NCBI GenBank assembly: GCA_020205615.1
Contig: CM035168.1
Coordinates: 122,163,573 to 122,227,572 of the forward strand
Reading direction: 5' to 3'
Origin: Panax quinquefolius
Lineage: Eukaryota; Streptophyta; Magnoliopsida; Apiales; Araliaceae
DNA: 64,000 nucleotides
This document shows, in pieces, positions 23,801 through 36,826 of the stretch. A program made the position numbers and the translations under genes. Position 1 is the stretch's first letter, and the number at the start of each line of letters is the position of its first letter. The notes below the pieces were generated by a model. That model was given only the letters and a program-made list of their open reading frames with translations. It ran no database searches and had not been told where the DNA came from.

Positions 23801-26093
23801 TTATTAGTATGATTATGAGCGAGGGCGTGATTTGGTATAACCATGATCTTTGATGTTTGGGTAAAGGCGGTGATGAAATTATCTTAATCCTAGATAAGAA
23901 GAGGAATTTAGAACTACAATTATGATTATGAGTTATACATGTGATTGTGGACAGGAATTGTTGATTGATGTTACAGGGATAAAACATTGTTGGTGAACTT
24001 TTAACATGGAGAAGATAATAGATTTTATGGTCTATTTGACTCTTCTAATAGATTGCTCGTTCCGCTGCAACTATGGTTGAAAAGTTTTATCATCTACCAT
24101 ATGTTCTAAATCTACGATTTATTACTAACGAAGGCTATTGATAATTTAATTATCTTTAGTCATGATATTCTTTATTGAAATTTATTTGTGCTCACCCTTC
24201 ACTTCACAATTCCTTTCGTGTAATAAAAGTGTAGTTGGGTCGGCGGGGATATGAGGAATAAAATGGTGGTCTATAGATGTTGAGGGTGAGGTGAATTTAA
24301 CTTGGAAGGGTGTTTTGCCACTATCATACAAGATGTCTAATAACATACAACCTCGTGTCATCATAAGACATGGTTGTGCTCATCCACTTCTTTGAGTATA
24401 TTTACAAGCACCTTTTATATAATCTTGGTGTTTGTTTGGAATATAATACCCAATTAGAGCAGTGGAGATAATGATATGTCAAGAGAAGACTCACCATTGG
24501 GAAGAATATGATAGTAATCTTCTAGTTTTTCTTTGGGGTCTATTAGGTGACCGAGGATAATTACGTGGCCATATGATATCTACCATAACCTAAAAGCATG
24601 GCCTCCCGTATACGAAGGTTTCTTGAGCACTTCCCAAAGATTCTAATTTCTAAAAGCAGGTTTTTGACTATACCTTTATGTAAGGTGTCATTGTGACATC
24701 TTCTGATTGGTATATATTTGTATCAAACTCACAAACATATGTGTTGTTGTATTTTTGCACGACAATTGTTGTAATAAAGTTGTAGTTGTTTTCCGTACCA
24801 TATATTTGGCGACTCAGAATGGGTTGGATGGAATGGACCTATTTTTGGGTCGTTATATTAACAATGGAGTGTATGAGACTGTGGAACAACCTTTAGTCAC
24901 AAACCAGGAGAACGTGCAACAAGAAGCCAATATTCCTCCTGTAAACAACACTACCGAGCAAATGATGAATGGTGGAATATTTAGGAGCTTTTTGCAGTTC
25001 ATGCAAAATCAGACGAGGGAGACTCGTGTACAAAATACGGGTGGAAATGATGGCAACGCGCGGTCTGTCACAACCAAGCAGTTTGAGGAGTTGGGACCAC
25101 CAGATTTCTGGGGAAAGCCCGATCCAATTAAGGTGGAAACGTGGGTTAAGCAAATTACCAAGATATTCGATGTCTTGGGATGCACGGAGGAATAGAAGGT
25201 TCCATTCGCCACCTTTATGTTCCGTGGAGAGGCAGATTACTGGTGGGAATCTGTGTAGCGTACCTAGCCAGCCGCACTCAACATGTCTTGGAAAAGAATT
25301 CAGAAACTGTTCAATGACAAGTACTTTCCTGAAAGTATTTGTCATATGAAGGAGGTAGAGTTTATTAAAGACCGAGCAGAACAACATGGCGGTGTCTCGA
25401 TGAGGCGAAGTTGGCGGAGTTATCCAGGTTTGCACCTCATTTGGTAGAAAATGAGGAGCGTATGATCGAGATGTTTAGAGGTCTAAAACCCGAGATTCGT
25501 CGATACCTTATTTCTCATAAATTTTTACGTATTCGGATGTTATCAACGGGGCTCAATTATTAGGCGAGATAGTGAGTATACTCAATCGAGGGACCCTGAC
25601 CGAGGTCATACTGGGTGGGTGTGTCATCATGAAGCGATGATAACCGGTGAGGAGGAAAAATATGGACAAAAGCGGTAACCACACGGGTGGTAATCGTGGC
25701 CATGATAATAGGAGATGTGAGTCAGTGGAAATTTCGGAAAGAGGAGATTCAACATGATAGCGGAAGACATCGGCAGCGATATCCGGCACCAACAACAAAT
25801 TCTAGGGGAGGAGATCGACCGCCAGTTAGATGTTATAAATGCGGGAAAGAGGGACATATCAGCCCAAACTGTCCACAAAAATCCAAGGTATGTTATAACC
25901 GTGGAAAGGAGGGCTATATAGCTCGAGACTACTCTGTAGCAAAACCAAGTTCAGCAGGGATGATGACTCCAAAGGTTGTCCCGGATAAGTCAAAATCAGC
26001 GGTTCCTGGAAGAGCATTTGTCGTAACTGGACAAAACGTGAGGTACCCGAATGAGGTGATCACGGGTAAGCTAATCTTGAATTCTGGCTAAGT

Positions 26094-29000
26094 TTATACC
26101 TTACTAGATACCGGTTCTACCCATTCTTTTATCTCTTCTGCTTGTGCTCAACGTTTAAACTTGACTCCGGAGAAATTGGACTTTGATTTATCTGTTGAAA
26201 CTCCGTTGGGTGAAACCTTCGTTACATCTACAATTTATATATCTTGCTTGATCCAAGTTGGCACTATCACATTACTTGTTGATCTTATCTCTTTAAAGAT
26301 ACTTGCTTTTGATGTGATTTTAGGAATTGATTGGTTAACCACTCATCATGCCAAAATTGATTATTTTCGTAAGGTTGTTAGTTTTCATATTCTTAACCAA
26401 CATGTCATACGAATTCAAATAACTAAACCACTAAAATCATTCACTGTCATATCAAGCCACAAAGCTATTCATTTATTGAAAAACGGATGCCAAGCTTTCT
26501 TAGCCCATGTTATGGATTTGAATAAAGACAAGTCAGATTTGGATAATATTTTGTTGTTAGAGAATTTCCTGATGTATTTCCTGATGAACTTCCCGATCTA
26601 CCCCCAGAACGTGATGTTGAATTCTTTATTGATCTTAAACCGGGTACAAAACCCATTTCTAAAACCCCATATCGAATGGCTCTATTGAACTTGAGTTAAA
26701 AGTCCAACTACTGGGAGTTATTAGACATCGGTTTCATTCATCCTAGTACATCTCTTGGCGTGCTCTGTTTTATTAAGTAAAGAAGAAAAGCGGGAGTATG
26801 CGACTTTATATTGACTCTGAGAATTAAACCATGTCACCATCAAGAATAGAGTATCCAGATTACCTCGCATTGATGACCTATTTGACCCGATTCTAAGGAG
26901 AAAAATTCTTTTTAAAGATCGATCTTCATTTCGGATATCATCAATTTGAAGATTAAAAGCGAGGATATTCCAAAGACGCGCCTTCGAAACTCGATCGGGC
27001 ATTATAAATTCTTAGTCATGTCTTTTGGATTGACTAATGCTCCTCGCCGCTTTCATGGATATGATGAACCTAGTATTGAGGAATATTTGGATCGGGTTCT
27101 TTGTTGTCTTTATTGATGACATCCTCATCTATTCCAAAAGCCGTGAAGATCATGAGCACCATTTGAAGCTGATACTTGAAAGGCTTCGTGAAAACAAGCT
27201 ATATGCCAAGCTGAAGAAATGAGAGTTTTGGCTTGAGGAAGTAGCATTTCTTGGGCACGTGATGTCAAAACATGGAGTATCTCATTGACCCGTGAAGATT
27301 GAAGTAATCTGATTGGGGAACAACCAAAGTCGATTGGCCAAGATCTGTGACTTTTCGGGCTTATTTGGTTATTATCGGAGATTCGTGGAAGGATTTTCTC
27401 TCGAATCGCTACTCAGATTAACTTCGGTGACTCGGAAAGATACAAAATTCGTATGGGGCGAGGAATGCGAGAAGAGTTTCAAGAGCTCAAGAGGAGACTC
27501 ATTTTGGCTGCTGTTACAGCAATACCATCTGGTTCGGATGGATTTGTCATCTATAACGATGCTTCGTGCAAAGGGTTAGGATGTGTTCTCATGCAACATG
27601 GGAAAGTCATAGCCTTTATGCCTCATGACAACTCAAAGAATATGAGAGGAATTATCCTACTCATGATCTGAGAGTTAGCGGCGATCGTATTCAGCGTTGA
27701 AGATATGGAACACTACTTGTATGGGAGAAAGTGAAGATTTATACGGACCATAAAAGCCTCAAATATTTCTTTACCCAAAAAGAACTCAACATGCGGCAAC
27801 GACGTTGGCTTGAGCTGTTGAAAGATTACGATCACACTATTCAATATCATCCTTGAAAAGTGAACGTAGTAGCTGATGCATTGAGTAGAAGATTATATGC
27901 AAGTACGAGTGCGATATTGTCAACGCAAAGGTCCATTTTGTATGACTTGCAAATGATGGAGATAGAGTTAAAGACTCTAGGGACCCACGTGATGATGACG
28001 AATATACGAGTAGAACCGACTTTAATCGATAAAGTTAAAAGCGCTCAAGCTACGGACACGGGGGCGACGTCATTATAAAGAAGAAAGTGCAAGAATGAGC
28101 TATTCCAGAAGCAAGAATCGATGAAGAAGGAATACTTCGAGTCAACTCTAGACTTTGCGTTCCTAACAATTCTGACTTGAATCATAGAATCATGATGGAG
28201 GCACACAACACCCCGTTTGCAATCCATCCTGGGAGTACCAAAATGTATCATGATATTCGACATACATTTTGGTGGAACAATATGAAGAGAGAGATCGCAA
28301 AGTTTATCTCGAGGTTTTTAACTTGTCAGCGAGTAAAGGCGGAGCATCAAGTGCAAAAAGGTCCATTACAACCACTTGAGATTTCAGAATGGAAGTGGGA
28401 ACACATTACCATGGATTTCATTGCAGGTCTTCCCAAAGTTTCTCAAGGCATAGATGCGATTTGGGTTATTGTTAATAGATTATCCAAGTCTGCTCATTTC
28501 TTATCGATACGAGAAACTTATTCCCTTAATCGTCTTGCTCGTATGTATGTGAATGAGATTGTAAGATTGCATGGCATGCCAGTATCCATAGTTTCGGATC
28601 GTGACCCAAGATTCATTTCAAGATTTTTGGTTAGCTTGCAGAAAGCTATGGGCACGGATTTACGATTCAGTTTGGCATATCATCCTCAAACGGACGGACA
28701 ATCAGAGAGGACTATTCAAACTCTTGAAGATCTATTAAGACTCTGTGTCCAGACTTCAAAGGGAGTTGGGATAAGTATTTACCATTGGTGGAATTCTCCT
28801 ACAACAACCAGTTATCAAGCAAGTATAGGCATGGCTCCATTTGAGGCGTTGTATGGGACGAAAGTGTCGTTCTCTCCGATTATCTTTGGGACGAGGTGGG
28901 TGAAGCAACTTTGTTGGGATCGGAATTGGTACGCATGACTACAGAAAAGATCCAAATGATTCGATAACGTATTCAAACCTCACATGATCGACAAAAGAGT

Positions 29001-29496
29001 TATACTGATGTTCATCGAAAGGACGTGGAATTTAATATTGGGGATCATGTACTGTTACAAATTGCTCTATGGAAGGGAATTACAAGATTTGGAAAGAGAG
29101 GAAAGCTCAATCCAAGGTTTGTTGGTCCATTTGAGATTCTTGACCGAATAGGAAATGTGGTCTATAGACTCGCATTACCTCCAAGTATGTCTCGTGTTCA
29201 TAATGTTTTCCACATATCTATGCTTCGTAAATATGTGATAGACCCGAACCATATTATTGAGTTAAAACCAGACGAGATAGCCGAAGATTTAACGTACGAG
29301 GAGGTACCTGTTAAAATCTTGGATATGAAAGAACATGTCCTACGCACCAAGGTTATACCACAAGTTAAGGTTTTGTGGAGGAACCATGCTATTAAAGAAA
29401 TGACCTGGGAGTTAGAATCAGAAATGAAAGCGAGGTACCCTCACCTGTTCAAAACACCAGGTACGTACGTCAATTTTGAGGACGAAATTTTATAAA
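26094..29496 (+). pseudogene. TE-B pol (protease, RT, RNase H, integrase)
   Basis: Protease active site LDTGSTHSFI at 26104-26133, followed by a 175-codon open stretch (26161-26688) with ILGIDWLTTHHAKI and the RT linker. The RT N-terminal part (26640-27010) is frameshifted. The catalytic [10 protein letters not shown] is at 27109-27138. RNase H (27510-27620, NDASCKGLGCVLMQHGKVIA) keeps its family pattern. Integrase is open from 28177 to 28938: the zinc-finger region keeps the TCQRV half but reads RFLTC where TE-A reads MCLTC, so one Cys ligand is lost. The DDE triad is readable (MDF, SDRDPRF, GQSERTIQ). The C-terminal tail is open at 29025-29495, with VKVLWRNHAIKEMTWELESE typical of Tekay/Del chromoviruses. 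Stops between the parts make it inactive. Confidence 0.87.
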
Positions 29497-29505
29497 GAGA
29501 GGAGG
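29494..29505 (+). other. TE-B polypurine tract
   Basis: AAAGAGAGGAGG directly before the 3' LTR start at 29507. Confidence 0.8.
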
Positions 29506-29506
29506 T

Positions 29507-31207
29507 TGTAAGACCCCAACTTATTATAAATTAAATTGATTTTTCTCTATTCATTATTCTAAATTAATAAGGTGTTAATTTTATATAATGCTTTGATTAT
29601 GGGTGAAATGTGCAAATTTTACAAAATAAGCAAGTGGTTATAACATATTCATTTTTGTCGGGGAATATTCTTTTGGTCGTGAAATATTCTTTTTGTCGGG
29701 GAATATTCGTATTGTGGTATGACCATTCACGGGCTCATAATGAGAATAAGCTGTCAGATGAAGAAAATGACAAAGTATGAGTTTTTATAAATAACGATGT
29801 AGTTATTGCCGTTAACACTGTTAGAATACCTGGTGGTTAGAATCTGATGTCTGGCGTGGTTCTTGCTGATAGTACGGGTATTGCGCATGTATTGTTGAAT
29901 TATTGATTCATAAGTAAGAAGGCACTACTCAATAATTGTTACGATGAATTCTTTTGTTCATATTTTATTTTATTGATTCAATAATTCTTTGTGTTGATAG
30001 TTTATATTATTGTTGTTTTGATAATTGTCATTTTGCTGATATTTTCCATTATCGGATCAATAATTCATATGATTTGAATAATATTATTAGATAGCATTAT
30101 TGGCAATGTCTAGAAAGTTACATCAAGAGAGAGGTTTGGTCACTTAATTGCTTGGCCCAAGAAGGAGAAATCCTTATTGGAAAGCCCTCTTTCTGGAACT
30201 GGTTTGTCATATAAGTGTGATTCTGTAATATTATTTGTGAATAATTAATTATTGATTTATATGATAAGAAAATATTTATTTGATGATGGATTTATTTATT
30301 TTATATGGTTATAAATGAAGAAATTAATGCTGAGGTGTTTTATCAGTATTCTGTGGGAAGGGAAGTATTAAAAATCACCCGTTTATGAATTTGAGATATT
30401 TTCTGTTTGGAATTTGGAAAAACTCAAAGCTACAAAGTTGTAGAAAATTCGATTTCAGGCAGAATGGACATAAAAATTTGTATTTTTCTAATAAACGGGC
30501 TATTTTCTATGAATTATTGAAGTTTTAGAAAATAAAATAATTTTTATTAAATTTATGGGTGGGACCCACTTTTGGTTTTTCAAGCATGTGGTCTGCTATT
30601 ATTTTTCAGATTTGGCTGGCTTGGTTGGTGAAGGTGTGCTTAGGAAGTTTGAAAAGAAATAATATTAATTTATTATTTTAGTATCCTATGACGTTCTAGC
30701 ATTTTCCTATAAATAGACGCTTAAGTTAAAATTGAAAATCACACCAGAAATAAGTTTTCTTTCTCTCTAGATTATCGAGTGTAGTTTTGTGAGTATTTTG
30801 ATACTTTGAGAGTTGTTGTTCGGTACAAGTTTCCTTCGATTTTCTATCCAGATATTACGATTAAGCACCAGTTATTTTGAGGTAAGGGATGTTATTTTCT
30901 TCTCAAATGATATTATTTTCTTGATATCATTATCTTAGAAATATTGGTGAACTTTTAATCAAATTTGGAACTTTTTTGTGTCTGAGATTCTTATTCATGA
31001 TACGCAAGACTATTCACCAAAAAATAAAATTTCTTTTTGTCCAAGATGTCTATTTTGGCTACTATCTTTGATTGTATCCATATTTTGATCGTTATTTTTG
31101 AATTCTGCTTCACGATCGGTTATTATGAAGTATTATTGATCTTGGATAAACTGTTATATGAATCCCTAATATTTGTCCTTTTGTCTCACTGGATTTGTTT
31201 TCTTTAA
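29507..31207 (+). repeat. TE-B 3' LTR, left part
   Basis: TGTAAGACCCCAACTTATTA onward, collinear with the TE-B 5' LTR, including the conserved block (30107-30195), TATA box (30708) and donor-like site (30882). It is interrupted after CTTTAA at 31207 by the CACTA element. The 5' LTR at 19878-19890 shows the empty site CTTTAAAATATTT. Confidence 0.88.
30708..30715 (+). promoter_or_regulatory. LTR promoter TATA box (TE-B 3' LTR)
   Basis: TATAAATA in TTTTCCTATAAATAGACGCT. A promoter in the 3' LTR would read into the CACTA element. Confidence 0.6.
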
Positions 31208-31530
31208 CACTACAAGAAAAAGGTCTATCAGCGACCAAATATATCAGCGACCGCATATCCGGTCGCTGATAGTCTTCTAGCTTGACCGATATCGCCGACC
31301 GACTATAATCCGATCGCTAAGTGATATCGCGACCACGATCGATTCATTGACCGACGGTCATTAGAATAAATTTCCCACCAAAAATTGGCGGAAATGTTGG
31401 TAGCGTAGTTTTTTTGCGACCCATTTAATCAAATGACGATCGCGATCATTGATAAGTCCATGTCATTAAAAAGCGGCGACCACATGCGATCATGAGATAG
31501 CGATCGTGATCATCTAAATGAAATCGATTA
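31208..31530 (+). repeat. CACTA left terminus and subterminal repeats
   Basis: The TIR is followed by repeated ATCAGCGACC/GGTCGCTGAT-like motifs in both orientations (for example 31228-31275, 31320-31360, 31440-31520). In the family these are transposase binding sites. A purine-rich leader (31550-31620) follows, as expected near the transcription start. Confidence 0.75.
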
Positions 31531-33290
31531 TCGGGCATTCGCTCGATACGAAACAGAAGGAAAAAAAAAGGAGCTGCGAAATAGAGAAGAGAGGAGAAAG
31601 GGGGAGAGGAAGAGGAGTTGATTCGTCGCCGCATACACCGCCATGCAGACCACCTACCACTGCCTAAGGAGATCAAATTTTTTAAGCGAGTGAGTTTGAT
31701 TGAATCTTCTAAAGCAAGTATTTATCTTCATTCATTGTAATTTCTTGAATCGTGCTTGAAATTGTATGTGAATTCTTTGGATTTGGCGATTGTGTGCATG
31801 AATACAAGTGTATTGGGTAATTCGTTTAGTCACCTATCAAATTGGGTAATTTATTTTTGTTTTAAAATAGGTTTTGTCATCAAATCTGGTAACCCTAAAC
31901 GGGTATTGGGTAATTCGTTTAGATTTTTGTTGTAATTTGTTTTTAGTATCACAATTACTCCACACAAATAGAATTTGATTATTATTTAACTTCTTTACCA
32001 TTGTTGTCTTTAGTGAACTATTATGGCAAAAGTCCACGACAAATTATCTCATTTAGAAAACAAAATGGAATGTAATAAGCTGAAATTTAAATATAGTATA
32101 TATATATATATTGGTTAGATTAGATTAAATCTTTGGTATGTATTTATATTGGTTAGATTAGATTAAATACTATTAAATTCTTCAAGTAGTTGTTCGATTT
32201 GATTGGGTTTCCAAATTTTACAATTTTATTTGTTGAATGTGGTGTGTAAGTGCTTTGTATTGGAAATTTGTATTTCTCTTGGTTTTTGTGTCTTGGGTGC
32301 CTAGAAATGTCCATATATGCATGTAAATGCGTGCGTGTGGCTAGTCCATATTGTAGGGGAGACTCGGTGAATTTTTTGAAGTATTATAAGTATAAGTTTG
32401 AAAAATGTTCATAAGCATTATAAGTATAAGTTTGTAGTTGAATTTTTTACCTCTTTTATTGTGAACATTTTAGGTTTAAAATATATAATAACTTTTGGTT
32501 ATAGGAAAGCTATGCCCATTATTGAAATAAAATGAGAAATTGAATTGTTTGAATATGCGAGTAGCTTAATTTTAGTAATTCTCGATAAATTGGGTTACAT
32601 TTATATAGAGAACACAGGTCTTTGCTTATCAATTGGATATAAATATATTGGTGATCCACTAGAGCCTATTATAAAGAAAACATTGGGCGATGAAATTTGG
32701 GATTGGGGCATGAGAATACGCCAAACTTAACTTGAAAGCCTCATGAGGGCCAAGCCGAGCTTGGTTGTCGACATAGTAAGCTATTGGGGGTTGTTAAGCC
32801 AAAATAAAAGTCTTGAGGAAGCTGTTAGTGTATATGAGAGAAGGTAACTAGACACACTTGGTTAATAAAGAAAGGCTGTTTTGGCAATAATGAGAAAAAC
32901 AAGGGTATTTAACACTTATGTATACAAGAATAAAGCTATAAAATGTTATAGAAGCTATAAATTGCTTAACAAGTTGTGACTATCCCAAAACATAAAAGAT
33001 TATAAAAAGGGACCGTGAGGGGTATAATCTTAAAACATGTTAGCCGAGGGCCTTAGATGGACTCTTGATTCTTGGCGTGAAGCCTTAGATGGAGATAATT
33101 TTCTTAAGAAGAAACATTTCAATGCATCCGAATACCAACCAAATATGTATTCTTGATATAGAGCTAGAATGAATGAAATACCTTACGATACGATTAACAA
33201 TAAAAACAAATTTAAAACAAATTAAAATAAAATAACATGATATAATATAAAGTTTCTCATCTTTGCATTAATTTGCATTCATTCGTTAAC
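31531..33290 (+). other. CACTA 5' region, mostly non-coding
   Basis: A purine-rich leader, then AT-rich sequence. A 61-codon open frame at 32545-32730 (starts MFEYASSLILVILDKLGYIY) has no recognised domain and could be a remnant of a small first gene or a captured fragment. 32255-32425 recurs at 42270-42450. I see no other coding signal. Confidence 0.45.
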
Positions 33291-35240
33291 ATTGAGTATG
33301 CTTAAATGTTAATCATATGCTTACAAGTATGCTCAAGTCATATGGTTACAAGTATGCTCAAGTCGTATCTTACAAGTATGCTCAAAGTCATATGATTAAT
33401 AAGCTCGTGTTATGCATGTAGTAGAGTACAGGTGGAATCATGGACCTCTATTTAGGCCAAGTAGTTGGATGCACGACGAAAGTCAAGTGCCCGGATAAAT
33501 CTTCTGATTGAATTTTAGAAATTTGGTTGCCAAGTATTTTTGGAGTATGCGTATAGTCACCGAGAATGTATGAATGGTAAATCATGAATCGATGTCCATG
33601 TTTAAAGTGTAAGAATGTAAATTATATGGACGAGAGACATGGTAAACTATCATTTACTTGTTTACGGGTTCATGAGAAATTACGAAGAATCTTTGGTGGG
33701 CACATGGGCGGGAGAAGAGATGGTGGCATCACAAGTACACAATTGAGGCAAGTAGTACTCATCATTATGAATGAAATGGTCTATGATATTGCGAGGGCGA
33801 TTTTGATTGGGAGAAGCGGAGAGCAATCTATGAATTACGATGCCAAAGACTTCTTTAAGTTGTTAGGCGAGGGTAGCAAGCCATTGTGGCATGGTTGCAC
33901 CAAACACACTACATTATCTGCGATGGCGACATTACTTAACATCAAAGGCGATCGATCCTGGTGATCACAACATGAGCCATGAGTGTTTTGAGTCGCTCTT
34001 GAAAGGCAATTAAGAGTATGTTGCTGACGGTGAGAAATTACACAGTAACTATTACTTTTGTAAGAAAATGGTGAAGAAGTTGGGTCTTGGATACCAAAAG
34101 ATCGATCATGTCCCAACGATTGCATATTGTTTTATAAGGAAAATGAGCAGGATGACAAGGTGCACGTTTTGCGGTCATGATCGGTTTAGGCCTAATAAAG
34201 AGGTGTGACTACAAAAAAATCAAGTATCCGTTTAAGATTCTAAGGTATTTTCCAATAACACATCGACTAAAAAGATTGTACATGTCTTCAAGATCAATTT
34301 GAACATATGAGTTGGCATGCGAAATCTCCGACTAAAGATGGAGAACTAAATCATCCATGAGATGGGCGGGGCTTGGAAAGATTTCAACTTAGCACATCCC
34401 GAATTTGCATTGGAACCTAGAAATGTGAGGCTTGGATTGTCCGCGATGGTTTCAATCCGGTTTGGCCACTCGGTATTCCGTACTCATGTTGGCTGTGATT
34501 GTTACTCCGTCTAACTTGCCTCCTTGGATGTGTATAAACGACCATACTTATTTCTTTCACTCGTGATTCACGGTCTAAGAGTCTTGGAAAGAACTTAGAT
34601 GTTTACTTGAGACCCTTTATAGGCGAGTTAAAGGTATTGTGGGAGGATGGAGTACAAACTTGGGATGTTGCAGCGAAAACAAATTTCAACCTTAGAGGCG
34701 TGGTTATGTGGACTATAAGTGACTTCCGACTTATGGTATGTTAATTTGGATGGAGTACATACTGGGAAGTTGGCTTTATCGTATTGTATGGAGCATGAAA
34801 GTCGTTTAATCTATCAAAAGGTCGAAAGCCTTGTTGGTTTAGCTGTCATCGTCGGTTCTTCTAGGTAGATCACCGTTTGAAGAAATAGAGAACACTTAGG
34901 AAAGGGAAAGTAGATAATGATATGCACGCACCGCGATTATCGGAACGGAGATGCGAGATCGTGTGATGAGATTGCCGGTTATCTCATTTGGTAAGGTTGA
35001 TGTGACAAACATAATCAATGGGTTTGGTGAATCTCATAAGCCCGGGTTTGGAGAAGCATCTTTTGGGAATTGCCTTATTGGTCTACAAATTTGATTCTTC
35101 ATAATCTAGATGTGATGCGTATTGAGAAGAATGTGTTTGACAATGTGTTTAACATCTTGTGATGAATATTACGGGGAAGACAAAAGATAACGATAAAGGC
35201 ACGTTTGGACATGAAAGATATTTATGTAAGCGTCTGGATT
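33290..35240 (+). pseudogene. CACTA TNP2-type transposase (Transposase_21), decayed
   Basis: The enzyme that cuts and moves CACTA elements. Collinear pieces of the family are readable in shifting frames: the N-terminal zinc-like motif RCPCLKCKNVNYMDERHGKL (from 33590), PLWHGCTKHTTLSAMATLLN (from about 33876), then a long core including HMSWHAKSPT-like (about 34310), WMCIKRPYLFLSLVIHG-like (34530-34580), ELKVLWEDGVQTWDVAAKTN (34627-34690), and finally GKVDVTNIINGFGESH (34990) with DVMRIEKNVFDNVFNIL (35110-35160). Frame changes separate nearly every piece, and no start codon can be chosen with confidence. A purine-rich region and three 29-bp tandem units (33312-33395) lie upstream. Confidence 0.8.
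33312..33395 (+). repeat. Three tandem units of about 29 bp
   Basis: CATATGCTTACAAGTATGCTCAAGT repeats three times with small changes, just upstream of the TNP2 remnant. Confidence 0.7.
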
Positions 35241-35269
35241 AGAACTTTATGAATCTCTAATGGTAAGAT

Positions 35270-35870
35270 TGTCAAACCGCATCGAAAGGTACACATTGTC
35301 CAAAAAGCAAGTTGAAGATGTGTGCACATGGGTTAAGTCTCGAAACTACCGGATGGATATCGTCGAACATTGCAAGGTGTGTTATATTCTGGTGGGAAAT
35401 TGCAAGGGATGAAGAGTCATGGTACTGTCGTGTGTTCATGGAGAGACTCATTACTATAACATTTCGGGATCTGCTTGATAAACCAATATGGGATGCTTTG
35501 ACGGATCTTAGTCGTTTCTTCAAAGACTTGTGTTCAAAATCATTGAATGAGAAGGACATGTTTGTACTTGAGAAGAACATCATAGAGATCACGTGTAAAG
35601 CTGGAAAAATATTCCACTTGGTTTTTTTGACTCCATGGAGCATTTGCAAATCCATCTTCCCTATGAAGCTCGTGTTGGGGTCCAGTTCAATATAGATGGA
35701 TGTACCCTTTCGAGAGGTGATGGGAAACCTTAAGAGGAAGGTGAAGAATAGAGCTTATGTCGAGGGGGTCGATATCGCGAGGCATACTGATTTTGATGAG
35801 ATATCTACGTTTGTCTCGCACTATTTTAGGACGAAGTCTTGACAAAGGCCAATCGAGTATCGAGACATGA
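35270..35870 (+). pseudogene. CACTA TNP2 C-terminal region (DUF4218-like)
   Basis: Continues the TNP2 protein: VCTWVKSL (35318-35340), then an open stretch with FMERLITITFRDLLDKPIWD (about 35438-35500) and LSRFFKDLCSKSLNEKDMFV (35506-35570), followed by frameshifted GPVQYRWMYPFERVMGNLKR-like sequence (35680-35740). This order is characteristic of the DUF4218 region that follows the transposase core in plant CACTA elements. Its role is unknown beyond association with the transposase. Confidence 0.7.
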
Positions 35871-36230
35871 TGATGGGGAAATGTTGAACTAAATGGTCGG
35901 CTCTCTTGTATTTGGTCTATCGGTATGACTTATGGAAAAAGGAAGCGATATTCTCTCTCGAAAGCAAGAATTACATGCCATAGCATACTTACATTCTTCT
36001 CAATTGCGAGGAGATTGGCCGAATTTGTGAGGTACACATGTAAACTTGATATTTTATCTTTTAACTTGAAAATTTATTCCAATATGTTAATGTTTATAAC
36101 ATGGTATAGATTGTCACGATGACGAGCTAAAAGTGAAGCATAAACATAAGCGATAAAGATATTCAAATCAATTGGGATAAAATTTTGCACTTTGGCTAAA
36201 GGACAAAGTAAGTTCAATTTTAAGCACGTA

Positions 36231-36270
<40 letters not shown>

Positions 36271-36319
36271 TATACTCCATATGTTAACTATGACTTCATT
36301 TAATAAGATGGAGTTTTTG
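35871..36319. other. CACTA spacer with AT microsatellite
   Basis: AT-rich spacer that contains an (AT)n run at about 36232-36265. No coding signal, apart from a likely tail of the preceding pseudogene near 35940-36030. Confidence 0.5.
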
Positions 36320-36826
36320 TAGGCTTTGGTTGAGGGATCAACAATTAAGGCTAATGTACAAGTCCTAGCTATGGGACCGACATAAGGATCAAGTCACCAT
36401 GATGGTTACAAAATAAATGGTTGTGAATTTCACACAAAGGCATATGGGCGGTAAAAGAACAACGAACTCTCGGAGTGTGTGTCCAAGGAGATTGTTACAA
36501 TGAGCTTGGTCGTGCCTTTTATGGGGAGTTGGAGGAAATCGTAGAGAGTTGTCGTACTGAGGAGCACGTCACGGGGGTCATATTCACTTGTTCAAGTCTT
36601 TGTTGGTTTGATTCGAAAAGGGATACGTGTTGACGGACATGGAATCATCGATATTGACCTCTATATAGTTCTGCGTACTCCAACGAACCGTTTGTTTTAC
36701 CAACTCAAACAAAGTACAAGTATACTACACTCTTAGTCCTGTTAGGAAAAGGGATGACCACCTTCTGATTGGCAAGTTGTAATTTATACTCCGCTGGCGT
36801 AGTCGTGTAGAATTAGTTGATAGGGA
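36320..36826 (+). pseudogene. CACTA DUF4216-like region
   Basis: Frameshifted pieces resembling the DUF4216 domain that closes the TNP2 gene: NGCEFHTKAYGRGKRTTNSG-like (36417-36475), a CWFDSKRGIRVDGHGIIDID-like piece (36604-36660), and a stretch encoding PTQTK/VYYTLSPV (36700-36740). Solo LTR E is inserted right after this region, at 36832. Confidence 0.6.

Larger units (their letters stand above)
20845..24857 (+). repeat. Solo LTR C in TE-B gag
   Basis: A 4.0-kb LTR (TATAAGACCGGATTTTATG ... GGGTCGTTATA), with TTAAC at 20840-20844 and 24858-24862. It contains the conserved block (21412-21500), TATA box (22185), donor-like GAG/GTAAGG (22353) and a six-unit hairpin array (23572-23800). It is longer than the TE-A/TE-B LTRs because of an extra AT-rich segment (about 22380-23160) that is also present in solo LTR E (38845-39500). 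No genes lie inside; open frames on both strands are chance readings of the repeats. Confidence 0.88.
20825..26093 (+). pseudogene. TE-B gag, split by solo LTR C
   Basis: The start ATG is at 20825 (ATGGGCACGAGAGCG). Solo LTR C interrupts after GTTAAC, and the frame resumes at 24863 with NNGVYETVEQPLVTNQENVQ. Open sequence then runs through the gag core (GPPDFWGKPDPIKVETWVKQ) to a TAG at 25193-25195, where the flanking frame continues KVPFATFMFRGEADYW; a CAG-to-TAG change would explain it. Frame changes follow. A complete CX2CX4HX4C zinc knuckle CYKCGKEGHISPNC lies at 25831-25872. A second knuckle is present but its ligands are changed (CYNRGKEGYIARDY). The product would coat the element RNA; this copy cannot make it in one piece. 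Confidence 0.82.

Noticed and set aside
24893..25435. 180-codon minus-strand open frame opposite TE-B gag
   Set aside because: It is antisense to recognisable gag sequence with a CCHC domain downstream, and its protein shows no domain.
33584..33964. 126-codon frame considered as a host zinc-finger gene
   Set aside because: Its order and motifs match the N-terminal part of CACTA TNP2 transposase, and it lies inside the CACTA boundaries.
36074..36280. Minus-strand frame with IYIYIY repeat
   Set aside because: Translation of an (AT)n microsatellite within the CACTA spacer.
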